The translations under genes were made by a program, and so were the position numbers. A stretch of 64,000 bases of DNA from the NCBI GenBank assembly GCA_934446675.1, contig CAKSEL010000006.1, forward strand, positions 62,001-126,000, in the 5' to 3' direction. The stretch's first letter is position 1; each line of letters starts with the position of its first letter. Origin of the DNA: an uncultured Eubacteriales bacterium (lineage in GTDB: Bacteria > Bacillota > Clostridia > Oscillospirales > CAG-382). Positions 43,401 to 51,801 of this stretch are shown piece after piece. Under the pieces are notes generated by a model. That model saw nothing but the letters and a program-made list of their open reading frames with translations. It did no database searches and had not been told where the DNA came from.

Positions 43401-44166
43401 AACTCAAAACATTGAGAGCACTTCCTCATACAAGCACATTATCGAAGTGCAGAACCTCAAGGTTCATTATCAGAACGGCACCATCAAGGCTCTTGACGGC
43501 GTAAACGCAAGCGTTGAAAAAGGTGAAGTCGTTGTTATAATCGGTCCGTCCGGCAGCGGAAAATCGACGCTGCTGCGTTCGCTGAATCTTCTCGAAGTCC
43601 CGACAAGCGGAAAAGTTTTATTTGAGGGAATCGACATCACCGCAAAGAACGTAAACATAAATCTGCACCGTCAGAGAATGGGCATGGTTTTTCAGCAGTT
43701 TAATCTGTTTCCGCACATGACGGTTATGAAAAACCTTACCATAGCGCCGATGAAACTCTTGGGCAAAACCAAAGAAGAAGCCGAGAAAAAAGCTGCCGAG
43801 CTGCTCACAAAAGTCGGACTTGCCGACAGAGCTTTGTCTTATCCGTCGCAGCTTTCGGGCGGTCAGAAACAGAGAGTCGCTATTGCGCGCGCGCTTTGCA
43901 TGAATCCCGACGTTATGCTTTTCGACGAGCCTACAAGCGCGCTTGACCCGGAAATGGTCGGCGAAGTTCTGAACGTTATGAAACGTCTTGCGGAGGACGG
44001 CATGACGATGATTGTCGTAACCCACGAGATGGGCTTTGCAAGAGAGGTTGCAGACAGAGTTCTGTTTATGTGCGACGGTCTTTTGGTCGAGGAAGGCACT
44101 CCGGAACAGATATTTACAAATCCGCAGAGCGACAGAACAAAGCAGTTTTTACAGAGTATTCTCTGA
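43390..44166 (+). CDS. Amino-acid ABC transporter ATP-binding protein
   Basis: A 258-residue ATPase of the GlnQ/HisP type: Walker A GPSGSGKSTLLRSLN (~residue 58), Q-loop FQQFNLFPH, signature LSGGQKQRVAIARAL (~156), Walker B VMLFDEPTSALDPEMVGEVL, switch His VVTHEMGFAREVADR. The start is GTG 43390, ten bases after GAGGAGG and inside the permease 3' end. The ~20-residue N-terminal extension before IIEVQNLKVHY is polar. Energises the importer with the two genes upstream. Confidence 0.94.
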   Translation: MKDKTQNIESTSSYKHIIEVQNLKVHYQNGTIKALDGVNASVEKGEVVVIIGPSGSGKSTLLRSLNLLEVPTSGKVLFEGIDITAKNVNINLHRQRMGMVFQQFNLFPHMTVMKNLTIAPMKLLGKTKEEAEKKAAELLTKVGLADRALSYPSQLSGGQKQRVAIARALCMNPDVMLFDEPTSALDPEMVGEVLNVMKRLAEDGMTMIVVTHEMGFAREVADRVLFMCDGLLVEEGTPEQIFTNPQSDRTKQFLQSIL

Positions 44167-44185
44167 TATTCACAACAATAATTCA

Positions 44186-44221
44186 GTCTCCGTTCGAGGT
44201 TTTCCCTTACGGAGACTTTTT
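44186..44221 (+). terminator. Terminator of the ABC operon
   Basis: GTCTCCGT / ACGGAGAC perfect 8-bp stem followed by five T. It lies just before the convergent yqfD stop. Confidence 0.9.
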
Positions 44222-44225
44222 CTGT

Positions 44226-45398
44226 CTAATTCAGTTCAAAATCGAGAAATCCGCCGATATTCTCTATACATTCCGCCCTGCATTCAAGAGTCAGCGAAGT
44301 ATCCGTAACCGTATGAGTTTTTACGCATGATTCTATCGGCGTATTCTTCAAATCATTCTTCATGCGTTCGGAAAGCTTTTTTTCCGCTTCTTCAAGAGCC
44401 TGTTTCTCCGTGCGTTCTTTGCCTATCAGCTCATATTCGCGGTATTTTTCGGTTTTTATATCTATCGGCAGAGTTACGGCACCGAAAAGCACAAGCTTTT
44501 TTGTTTCGGATTCCCGTATGCAGTTTTTATGTTCTTTCGGAAAATGCGGCAGCACAAAAGTTTTTCCGAGCAATGTAAACGAGTATTGTTTATGTACTTT
44601 TCCCGTATAAAGTCTGTCCGAATATTCAAGCGGAACGGTAATTGTATACTTACGCTCGGTCTTTGCCCAGACACTTCCGCGTGCGCCTCTGAAATATGCT
44701 CCGGAATGGCGCGTTTCGATAAATGCGCTTACAAGCAGCTGACCTTTGCTCACAACGTCGCCTACCTTTACGGCGGGCTGACCGTCAACGGCGTCGATTC
44801 TCACAATTCGTCCGTCGCGCACAGCCACGATATTTGCCTTTCTGCCTATCTGCGGCTTTTCGGGAAGCTGCGCCGTTTCCTTTACCTCGACATGCGCCAC
44901 CGTTCCATCGAAATTCACGGCAATCCACGAAATACGTCCGTCGCTTACAAGATAATCGTTATGCAGTTTTTCAAGGTCTACCCTGCTCTTTATAACACCC
45001 TCATGAAAGCCGAGCAGCGCAAGCTTTGCCTTTATATCCTCATCGCTTACGTGTTCGTTTCCTTCAACGCTTATCTCCCATACAAACATCGACGAAACAT
45101 ACACTGCCGTTACAAAAAACACAAGTCCTAAGAATATTCCGGCCCTCTTTTTATACTTTGAGAAAATATGCGGCATACCTTTACGTGAGATTATTTCGGT
45201 TTTTGCTCCGTTTTGTGCCGCCTGCACGCAAATCTGATCCGCATAGACAAGATACGTTGTCAGCTCATATGTAAAATCACCCTTTTTTTCAAGACCGAGT
45301 ATCGGAAAAACATCTTTCAGAGCATTTATTATCCCCGGAGGGTTCGGCGCTTCTATTTTACATTTTGCAGTACCGCGCAGAAAATTGCTTATGATCAT
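44226..45398 (-). CDS. yqfD: Sporulation protein YqfD
   Basis: A 390-residue sporulation membrane protein. One transmembrane segment (AGIFLGLVFFVTAVYVSSMF, ~residue 95) follows an N-terminal cytoplasmic domain, and the extracytoplasmic part holds VEGNEHVSDEDIKAKLALLG and DGRISWIAVNFDGTVAHVEV, as in Bacillus/Clostridium YqfD of the sigma-E regulon. Its start overlaps the yqfC stop by 4 bases. In Bacillus yqfC-yqfD lies directly upstream of phoH; here it has been separated from it by ~10 kb. Confidence 0.92.
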   Translation of the reverse strand: MIISNFLRGTAKCKIEAPNPPGIINALKDVFPILGLEKKGDFTYELTTYLVYADQICVQAAQNGAKTEIISRKGMPHIFSKYKKRAGIFLGLVFFVTAVYVSSMFVWEISVEGNEHVSDEDIKAKLALLGFHEGVIKSRVDLEKLHNDYLVSDGRISWIAVNFDGTVAHVEVKETAQLPEKPQIGRKANIVAVRDGRIVRIDAVDGQPAVKVGDVVSKGQLLVSAFIETRHSGAYFRGARGSVWAKTERKYTITVPLEYSDRLYTGKVHKQYSFTLLGKTFVLPHFPKEHKNCIRESETKKLVLFGAVTLPIDIKTEKYREYELIGKERTEKQALEEAEKKLSERMKNDLKNTPIESCVKTHTVTDTSLTLECRAECIENIGGFLDFELN

Positions 45399-45709
45399 TT
45401 TTTATCTTCCTCCGGCTTTTGTCCGAAATACAGTCCGGTAATTATGCCGCTTACACCGACATTTCCTCCGGACAAAAACTTTAATTGCAGCTCTTTTCCG
45501 CACACCGTAAGCAGCATATCCTTCTGATAAAGGCTGACGCAGGTGCTGTCATAATTTTCAAGCTTGCCCGCGTCCTCAATGGTTATTTCGCGGTTTGAAT
45601 TCAGACTTATAAGCGGACGGCGCGTCAGCATATCAAGCGGAATACCGCTCTTTTGCGAAATATTGCCGAGTATGCCTGTCTGCGGCTGTTTTTTCTTTGT
45701 TTTTTTCAA
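45395..45709 (-). CDS. yqfC: Sporulation protein YqfC
   Basis: A ~104-residue protein, with the YqfC-type core (PLDMLTRRPLISLNSNREITIEDAGKLENYD, split here around residue 30; LLTVCGKELQLKFLS near 70). I suggest TTG 45709, five bases after GGTGA; a GTG three codons earlier is also possible. A longer reading to 45760 is unlikely. It overlaps yqfD by four bases. A CATA-type -10-like sequence lies ~50 bases upstream, consistent with sigma-E control but weak. Confidence 0.82.
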   Translation of the reverse strand: MKKTKKKQPQTGILGNISQKSGIPLDMLTRRPLISLNSNREITIEDAGKLENYDSTCVSLYQKDMLLTVCGKELQLKFLSGGNVGVSGIITGLYFGQKPEEDKK

Positions 45710-45790
45710 CTCTGTCACCAACTTTCGCTTTTCTCTAAAATATTTATGCCGCAAATGCAATATAAATACTAATAAATAACCGCTGAAAGA

Positions 45791-46948
45791 ATGATTTACG
45801 TGAAAAAAGCTTTCAAAGAGGCGCTAATTCCATTATTTGCACTTTTCTGCGCATTCTACACGCTTATAAATCCTCTGCAATGTTCTTTTTACATACAGAA
45901 AGCTATGAAAATATGCGCATTAAGTCTTATACCGGCGCTTTTTCCGTTTATATTCCTGACAAGACTGTACAGCATATCGAAATCCGAAAGCCGACGAGGC
46001 GGCATATTGCAGCGCATTGTAAGCCGCGTTACGGGATTAAACAAAAACCTGTGCGGCATATTCATACTCGGACTTTTCTGCGGATTTCCGTCAGGCGCCG
46101 TCGGAGTATGCTCTGTTTACGAAAGAGGTCTGTGCACAAAGGACGAGGCTGAACGTGCGGCGGCTCTCTCGGACAACTGCTCGGCGGCTTTTCTTATAAG
46201 CGCGCTCGGAATAAAACTTACCGGCGGAATAAAAACCGGATATATGCTTTTACTATGCCAGACGCTCTCGGTTATAAGTACGGCAGTCATCATGAAATAC
46301 GTCTTTCCGCACAAAAGCGGCTGCCATACGGAAAAACTGCCGTTAAATACAAGGTCTTTGAACGGACGGGATAAAAATCAAAGCCTTTCGGAAATGCTCA
46401 CCGAATGTATATCGTACACGGCGAAAACTGTTATAAACATATGTTTCTGCGTAATGTTTTTCTTTCTCGTTTCGGGTGTCCTGAGCGACGCAATTGCAGG
46501 AATATTGCAGCGTTGGGGACTCGGCGAACAAAGCATAGCGGCGGTTACGGCAATTTTTTGCGGAATATTTGAGATGACGTCCGGTACTTTCAGAGCATCG
46601 GAGCTTCCTTTTCCTCAAAACGCCGTAATGTGCGCGTTTCTGACCTCTCTTGCCGGAATTTCCGTACTCATGCAGGTCTTGTCCGTGTGCAAAAAGCACT
46701 CATTCGGTGCAAAATACTTTGTTTACGCGCATATATGCTCGGCTTTCCTGAGTGCGCTGTATATGATTTTGCTGTTATTCATATTTTCTCCGTCAGGTAT
46801 CCTGACCGTATTTTCACAAAACGGAAGTTTTGTATTATATAAAGAAAACGCTTTTTACGGCGGACTTATACCGGAGTGCATATGCGCGGTCTTTCTCGCG
46901 TTCGGTGCGGCTGTCGGATTGCGCAATTACAAGTCTACAAAAAAATAA
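45791..46948 (+). CDS. YlbJ-like sporulation integral membrane protein
   Basis: A 385-residue protein with about eight hydrophobic segments and the YlbJ/nucleoside-recognition blocks FILGLFCGFPSGAVGVCSVY (~residue 95), the Glu-Ala run DEAERAAALSDNCSAAFLIS, and TAKTVINICFCVMFFFLVSG. YlbJ belongs to the sigma-E regulon in Bacillus. The gene is divergent from yqfC across ~80 bases. There is no strong ribosome binding site before ATG 45791, and a GTG three codons later is a possible start. Its substrate is unknown. Confidence 0.8.
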   Translation: MIYVKKAFKEALIPLFALFCAFYTLINPLQCSFYIQKAMKICALSLIPALFPFIFLTRLYSISKSESRRGGILQRIVSRVTGLNKNLCGIFILGLFCGFPSGAVGVCSVYERGLCTKDEAERAAALSDNCSAAFLISALGIKLTGGIKTGYMLLLCQTLSVISTAVIMKYVFPHKSGCHTEKLPLNTRSLNGRDKNQSLSEMLTECISYTAKTVINICFCVMFFFLVSGVLSDAIAGILQRWGLGEQSIAAVTAIFCGIFEMTSGTFRASELPFPQNAVMCAFLTSLAGISVLMQVLSVCKKHSFGAKYFVYAHICSAFLSALYMILLLFIFSPSGILTVFSQNGSFVLYKENAFYGGLIPECICAVFLAFGAAVGLRNYKSTKK

Positions 46949-46982
46949 GCCGCACAAAGCTTTATTTTATGCGGAATACTTA

Positions 46983-47010
46983 TTGATTTTTTGTAATTTT
47001 ATGTTATACT
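46983..47010 (+). promoter_or_regulatory. Promoter of the Cys-rich protein gene
   Basis: TTGATT (46983-46988), 16-base spacer, TATACT (47005-47010), 54 bases before the start at 47064. Confidence 0.65.
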
Positions 47011-47063
47011 ATATACAGGAAAAATTTTAGCTGACGCAGACTATCGGAAAGGAAGTTTTAAAC

Positions 47064-47282
47064 ATGAAACGCGCCATGCCCGACGATCTCGAAAAAAGCT
47101 GCTCTCTGTGCGAACACTCGCGTTACATTTCCTCTGACGGAAACACTGTTTGCACCAAAGGCAAATCTTTAAAGACGGTATCTCCCGACTACTGCTGTTC
47201 AAAATTCCGTTTTGACATTCTGGCTTACCGTCCCATGCCACTGAAAATACCGAAATTTCTGGACGACGGCAGCAAACTTTAA
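47064..47282 (+). CDS. Cys-rich small protein, probable zinc-binding
   Basis: A 72-residue protein with ATG 47064 and GGAAAGG upstream. Its cysteines, CSLCEHSRYI near residue 13 and later C...PDYCCSKFRFD near 43, form a likely zinc site of the C-x2-C...C...CC type. I recognise it only as a short conserved clostridial-style protein of unknown function. It lies 48 bases before the KDPG-aldolase gene and may share its transcript. Confidence 0.78.
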   Translation: MKRAMPDDLEKSCSLCEHSRYISSDGNTVCTKGKSLKTVSPDYCCSKFRFDILAYRPMPLKIPKFLDDGSKL

Positions 47283-47330
47283 TAATTAAGGCAAAAATTA
47301 CAAATCATAATAAACAAGGAGATTTTTAAA

Positions 47331-48290
47331 ATGGCAGACATTTATCAGAAAATCTACGAAACCGGCATTATCCCGGTCATCAAGATCCAGAACGCAGAGG
47401 ACGCAGTTCCACTTGCAAAGGCTCTTATCGACGGCGGTCTTCCGGCAGCTGAAATCACTTTCAGAACCGCAGCGGCGGCAGACGCCATCAAGGCTATCAC
47501 AAAGGAATTTCCGGATATGCTCGTCGGCGCAGGCACCGTTCTCACGACCGAACAGGCTGACAAGGCAAAGGAAGCCGGCGCAAAGTTTATCGTAAGCCCC
47601 GGACTCAACCCCAACGTTGTAAAGCACTGCATAAAGATAGGTATTCCGGTTATCCCCGGAACAAGCAATCCGTCTGACATTGAGGCGGCTCTTGAACTCG
47701 GTCTTACTACCGTTAAGTTCTTCCCGGCAGAGGCTGCCGGCGGTCTTGCAATGCTCAAGGCTATGTCCGCTCCCTACGGCAACGTAAAATTCATGCCTAC
47801 CGGCGGTCTTAACGAAAAGAACATACTTTCCTACCTCGAATTTGACAAGATAGTTGCCTGCGGCGGTTCATTCATGGTAAAAGAGGACTACATCAAGGCT
47901 CACGACTTTGACAAGATCCGCGAACTCACTCACAACGCCGTTATGCTTATGCTCGGATTCAAGCTTGCCCATGTCGGCATAAACGCTGCAAGCGAAAACG
48001 AAGCTCTCGGAATTGCACAGGCGTTCGGTGCATTCGGACTTGAATCAAAGAACGGCAATTCTTCGGTATTCGCAGGAACAGACGTTGAAGTTATGAAATC
48101 CAAGGGATACGGCGAAAAAGGTCACATTGCAATTCAGACAAACAATGTAACACGCGCTGAGGCATATCTCAGAAACAAGGGCATCAATGTTATTGAGGAA
48201 TCGAGAAAGGTTGACGCAAACGGCAAGACAAAGGCTGTTTACCTTGACAAGGAAATCGGCGGATTTGCCGTACACCTCATGCAGAAATAA
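47331..48290 (+). CDS. eda: KDPG/KHG aldolase fused to a VOC (glyoxalase-like) domain
   Basis: Residues ~1-208 are a class I 2-keto-3-deoxy-6-phosphogluconate aldolase: AAEITFRTAAA (Glu and Arg), AGTVLTTEQADKA, the Schiff-base lysine in TTVKFFPAEAAGG (~residue 126), and MPTGGLN. It cleaves KDPG to pyruvate and glyceraldehyde-3-phosphate. Residues ~209-319 form a VOC-fold domain (FKLAHVGINAASENEALGIA; KGHIAIQTNN) with two possible metal His. Such fusions occur in Firmicutes; the second domain's role is unknown. AAGGAG precedes the ATG. Codon bias suggests high expression. The next gene overlaps the stop by one base. Confidence 0.92.
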   Translation: MADIYQKIYETGIIPVIKIQNAEDAVPLAKALIDGGLPAAEITFRTAAAADAIKAITKEFPDMLVGAGTVLTTEQADKAKEAGAKFIVSPGLNPNVVKHCIKIGIPVIPGTSNPSDIEAALELGLTTVKFFPAEAAGGLAMLKAMSAPYGNVKFMPTGGLNEKNILSYLEFDKIVACGGSFMVKEDYIKAHDFDKIRELTHNAVMLMLGFKLAHVGINAASENEALGIAQAFGAFGLESKNGNSSVFAGTDVEVMKSKGYGEKGHIAIQTNNVTRAEAYLRNKGINVIEESRKVDANGKTKAVYLDKEIGGFAVHLMQK

Positions 48291-48835
48291 TGAGTTCGTA
48301 TGCCGATACAAAATCCGCGCTTTTGAGAAAAGAGTATGCTCTTACAAATACGCACGAGCTTTTAAAATACGACTGTGCCGCTTTATGCGGTGCAGCCTGC
48401 TGCAAGGATCATGCTGCGAACAGCGAATCTGTGTCGGGTATGAATTTACTGCCCGGCGAAGAAAAGCTCTGCGTGTTCGACGGAGCAAAAGTCCTTAAAG
48501 GTGCGGACGGCAGCGTACTTGTGTGCGAAGGTTCCTGCAAAAGAGAACTCCGACCGTTTATGTGCCGTATTTTCCCGTTTTATGCGAAATTTACCAAAGA
48601 CGCAACCTGCGGCAGAACAAAAATAAGTCTTGTGCCCGATCCGCGCTCTTTCAGAATATGTCCGGTCGGCGCAAAAAGAAAAGGTACGCGCAAAAGCGTT
48701 TATTTTCTGAGATACACTAAACGAGCCGTAAGGCTTTTATGCAGTGACGGCGATTTTGCCGCCGAATTTTCAAGGCATGCCGAATATGCCGGCAGTCTTT
48801 ACGAATTATACAGAAAAATGTTTATATCAAAATAA
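48290..48835 (+). CDS. YkgJ-type Cys-cluster protein
   Basis: A 181-residue protein of the YkgJ/CxxCxxCC family: CAALCGAACCKDH near residue 29, C...SCKRELRPFMCRIFPFY near residue 83-97, and RICPVG near 124, a cysteine pattern that binds zinc or an Fe-S cluster. Its ATG overlaps the aldolase stop. The function of the family is not established, and it could modify or process a partner protein. Confidence 0.85.
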   Translation: MSSYADTKSALLRKEYALTNTHELLKYDCAALCGAACCKDHAANSESVSGMNLLPGEEKLCVFDGAKVLKGADGSVLVCEGSCKRELRPFMCRIFPFYAKFTKDATCGRTKISLVPDPRSFRICPVGAKRKGTRKSVYFLRYTKRAVRLLCSDGDFAAEFSRHAEYAGSLYELYRKMFISK

Positions 48836-48858
48836 CGACAAACCGGAGTGACAGAACA

Positions 48859-49707
48859 GTGAAAATAAACAAGAACAGCTTTGTTTTCCGATTTTACCGC
48901 GTTTTCTCAGACAACAGCGTAACCTCTGCCGCGGCTGAAATGTCATATTATCTGTTATTCGCGTTTTTCCCTATGATCATGGTCTTTTACGCTTCCCTCT
49001 CGCTGGCCGGAAAAGCAAATCCGCAGTTTCTTCAAAGCTATGCGGTACTTTTACCCGACAGCGTTTCGGAAATTATCGACGCTTTTATCTTACACATAAG
49101 TTCGAGCGCCTCAAACGTTTCGTTTCTGGTAACGGGAATTCTTCTTACGCTGTTTTCGGTTTCAAAGTTCACCAAAAGCGTCAAAAGCAAAGTGCGCAAG
49201 ATATATGCAGCGCGCAGCAGTCAGTCCGTCATTGTGGAATGGATATTATCCGTTATATTTTCGGTATTATTGCTTGCGGTATTCTATGTAACGCTGTTTG
49301 TAATGATCCTCGGCGAGCACATTTTAAACTTTTTATCAAGATATATTCTTATAACCGATTTTGCCTATAATCTTATACAGTTTTTACGCTACTTTATAAC
49401 GGTTTTCGTTATACTGTTCATTTTATCTTTATTCTATTTTCTTATACCGAACGTAAGACAGAAGCTTACCGACGTACTGCCCGGAACGCTTTTTACCTTG
49501 GCAAGCTGGCTGCTTGTTTCATATGTCTTTGCGTTCTACATGAACAACTTTGCAAGATATTCCGTAGTTTACGGTTCTTTGGGCGCGTTTATAATACTGC
49601 TGCTGTGGCTGTACATGACGTGTATGTTACTTATCGTCGGCGCAATCCTAAACAGCATGATATACAACCGCAAGAGAAACATCAAACTCGGATACATTAT
49701 AAACTGA
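48859..49707 (+). CDS. YihY/UPF0761 family membrane protein
   Basis: A 282-residue protein with about six transmembrane segments of the YihY (once called ribonuclease BN) family. The N-terminal block SVTSAAAEMSYYLLFAFFPMIMVFYAS and C-terminal YSVVYGSLGAFIILLLWLYM are typical. The start is GTG 48859, with CGGAG upstream. The RNase role once assigned to the family is not supported in general, so I call it only a membrane protein. It lies 23 bases after the YkgJ-type gene. Confidence 0.86.
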   Translation: MKINKNSFVFRFYRVFSDNSVTSAAAEMSYYLLFAFFPMIMVFYASLSLAGKANPQFLQSYAVLLPDSVSEIIDAFILHISSSASNVSFLVTGILLTLFSVSKFTKSVKSKVRKIYAARSSQSVIVEWILSVIFSVLLLAVFYVTLFVMILGEHILNFLSRYILITDFAYNLIQFLRYFITVFVILFILSLFYFLIPNVRQKLTDVLPGTLFTLASWLLVSYVFAFYMNNFARYSVVYGSLGAFIILLLWLYMTCMLLIVGAILNSMIYNRKRNIKLGYIIN

Positions 49708-49734
49708 TTTACTAAAAACGAAAGGCTGACACAT

Positions 49735-50271
49735 ATGTCCGAAATCAAAAATCAGGTAGAAAAAGCTTTTGATTTATTATTTGACGCCGCAAAGCCGGAA
49801 AAAGGCGACATACTTGTCGTCGGCTGTTCGACAAGCGAGGTGCTGGGTGAAAAGATCGGCACGGCGGGAAGTTTAGAAACCGCAAACGATATTTTCTCGG
49901 CTCTCAAAGAAAAAACCGACGCAAATTCGCTGTATCTTGCCTGTCAGTGCTGCGAACATCTCAACAGAGCGCTTGTCGTTGAAAAAGAGCTTGCGTTAAA
50001 GAAAAATCTTACGATAGTCTGCGCCGTTCCGCACGAACACGCAGGCGGCTCTTTCGCTACGGCTGCTTACAGAGGATTCAAAGATCCGGTTCTCGTCGAA
50101 AACATTTCGGCTCAGCTCGGCATGGACATAGGTCTTACGCTTATAGGTATGCATTTACAGAGCGTTGCCGTTCCCGTAAGAACCGAAATCAAGCGTATAG
50201 GAAACGCGCCTGTGGTATTTGCAAGAACAAGGCCGAAATATATCGGCGGAGAAAGGGCACAATACCGTTAA
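49735..50271 (+). CDS. UPF0340 family protein (YwlG-like)
   Basis: A 178-residue conserved protein with DILVVGCSTSEVLGEKIGTAG near the N-terminus, LYLACQCCEHLNRALVVEKE, and AVPHEHAGGSFATAAY, all family hallmarks. Function unestablished. GAAAGG precedes the ATG. It is 27 bases after the YihY gene, upstream of pyk. Confidence 0.93.
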   Translation: MSEIKNQVEKAFDLLFDAAKPEKGDILVVGCSTSEVLGEKIGTAGSLETANDIFSALKEKTDANSLYLACQCCEHLNRALVVEKELALKKNLTIVCAVPHEHAGGSFATAAYRGFKDPVLVENISAQLGMDIGLTLIGMHLQSVAVPVRTEIKRIGNAPVVFARTRPKYIGGERAQYR

Positions 50272-50296
50272 AAATACAAATCTACGAAAGGAATAC

Positions 50297-50326
50297 GGGC
50301 AGCGCTGTTCCCTGTTCTCTGCCCCA
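50297..50326 (+). promoter_or_regulatory. Hairpin between the Shine-Dalgarno-like site and the pyk start
   Basis: GGGCAG pairs with CTGCCC (50297-50302 and 50320-50325-type arms). An AAAGGA site lies just upstream (50287-50292), while no site lies close to the start codon at 50340. Folding may bring the two nearer. Confidence 0.4.
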
Positions 50327-50339
50327 TTTTAAGTCTTAT

Positions 50340-51764
50340 ATGAGAAAAACCAAAATCATATGTACTGTCGGTCCCTCAACCGACGACGAAAAAGTATTAA
50401 AGCAAATGATACTTGCCGGAATGGACGCTGCGCGTTTCAACTTTTCACATTCCGACTACAAGGAGCATCTTCAAAGATTTCAGAAAGTTGCTAAAGTCCG
50501 CGAAGAATGTTCAAAGCACATAGCGACCATACTTGACACAAAAGGGCCGGAAATAAGGCTCGGAACGTTTAAAGACAAAAAAGTTTATCTTGAAGAAGGC
50601 TCGGTCTTTACGCTGACCACGGACGACGTCGAAGGCGACGAAAAAAGAGTGAGCATAACCTACAAGAATTTACCGAATGACATTGCTCCCGGAAACTCCA
50701 TTCTGATCGACGACGGTCTTATTGAACTGAGGGTTGATCAGGTAAAGGACGGCAAGGATATTATCTGCACCGTTCTCAACGGCGGATACGTTTCCGACCG
50801 CAAAGGCGTAAATGTTCCCGACACATTTCTGTCCATGCCGTACATCAGCGAAAAGGACAGAAACGACATTATCTTCGGTATTCAGACAGGCTTTGACTTT
50901 ATCGCGGCGTCTTTTGTAAGATGTGCCGACGACATTATACAGATACGTCAGATTCTTGAAGAATACAACTGCGATACAATAAACATCATAGCTAAGATCG
51001 AAAACCGTCAGGGTGTTGACAACATTGATGAAATTCTGAATGTATCAGACGGCGTTATGGTAGCAAGAGGCGACATGGGCGTTGAAATTCCCATGGAGGA
51101 CGTTCCGGTAATACAGAAAAAGATTATTACAAAGGCTTACAATGCCGGAAAAATCGTTATCACGGCAACGCAGATGCTCGATTCCATGATAAACAATCCG
51201 CGTCCGACAAGAGCGGAAGTCACCGACGTTGCAAACGCCATATACGAATGTACGAGCGCTATAATGCTTTCGGGCGAGACTGCTGCCGGAAAATATCCGC
51301 TCAAAGCCGTTCAGACAATGGTAAAAATTGCGGAACGCGCTGAGGCAGACATCGACTATTTACAGCGTTTTCACGAGATAGGCGCAAACCGCCGTCCCGA
51401 CATTACAGCGGCAATTTCACACGCCGCCTGCACCACTGCTCACGACTTAAAAGCCGCCGCAATAATTACGGTTTCAAAATCCGGACGCACGGCAAGGAAG
51501 ATTTCGCGTTACCGTCCGGCGTGCACAATTGTCGGCTGCTCGATGTATTCGCACGTTTGCAGACAGCTCAATTTAAGCTGGGGTGTAACTCCGGTACTTC
51601 TCAAAGAGGAGCGCGACACATTCACCCTCTTTGACAATGCCGTGGACGAGGCACGCAGAAAAGGTTATGCAAAACCAGGAGACATTGTTGTAATAACATC
51701 GGGCATACCGCTCGGAATTTCGGGCACGACAAATATGCTCAAGGTTCAGTACGTCGGAGAATAA
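50340..51764 (+). CDS. pyk: Pyruvate kinase
   Basis: Transfers phosphate from PEP to ADP in the last step of glycolysis. The 474-residue protein begins RKTKIICTVGPSTDDE, with the active-site blocks NFSHSDYKEH, ILDTKGPEIRLGTF, IIAKIENRQGVDNIDEIL (catalytic Lys) and ATQMLDSMINNPRPTRAEVTD, plus the C-terminal effector domain. It has no extra C-terminal PEP-utilising domain. The ATG follows TAAGTCTTAT and lacks a close ribosome binding site, which is unusual for such a highly expressed enzyme. Confidence 0.97.
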   Translation: MRKTKIICTVGPSTDDEKVLKQMILAGMDAARFNFSHSDYKEHLQRFQKVAKVREECSKHIATILDTKGPEIRLGTFKDKKVYLEEGSVFTLTTDDVEGDEKRVSITYKNLPNDIAPGNSILIDDGLIELRVDQVKDGKDIICTVLNGGYVSDRKGVNVPDTFLSMPYISEKDRNDIIFGIQTGFDFIAASFVRCADDIIQIRQILEEYNCDTINIIAKIENRQGVDNIDEILNVSDGVMVARGDMGVEIPMEDVPVIQKKIITKAYNAGKIVITATQMLDSMINNPRPTRAEVTDVANAIYECTSAIMLSGETAAGKYPLKAVQTMVKIAERAEADIDYLQRFHEIGANRRPDITAAISHAACTTAHDLKAAAIITVSKSGRTARKISRYRPACTIVGCSMYSHVCRQLNLSWGVTPVLLKEERDTFTLFDNAVDEARRKGYAKPGDIVVITSGIPLGISGTTNMLKVQYVGE

Positions 51765-51801
51765 ACAATATATAAGTACAATTTTTTACAGGAGAATCAC
51801 T

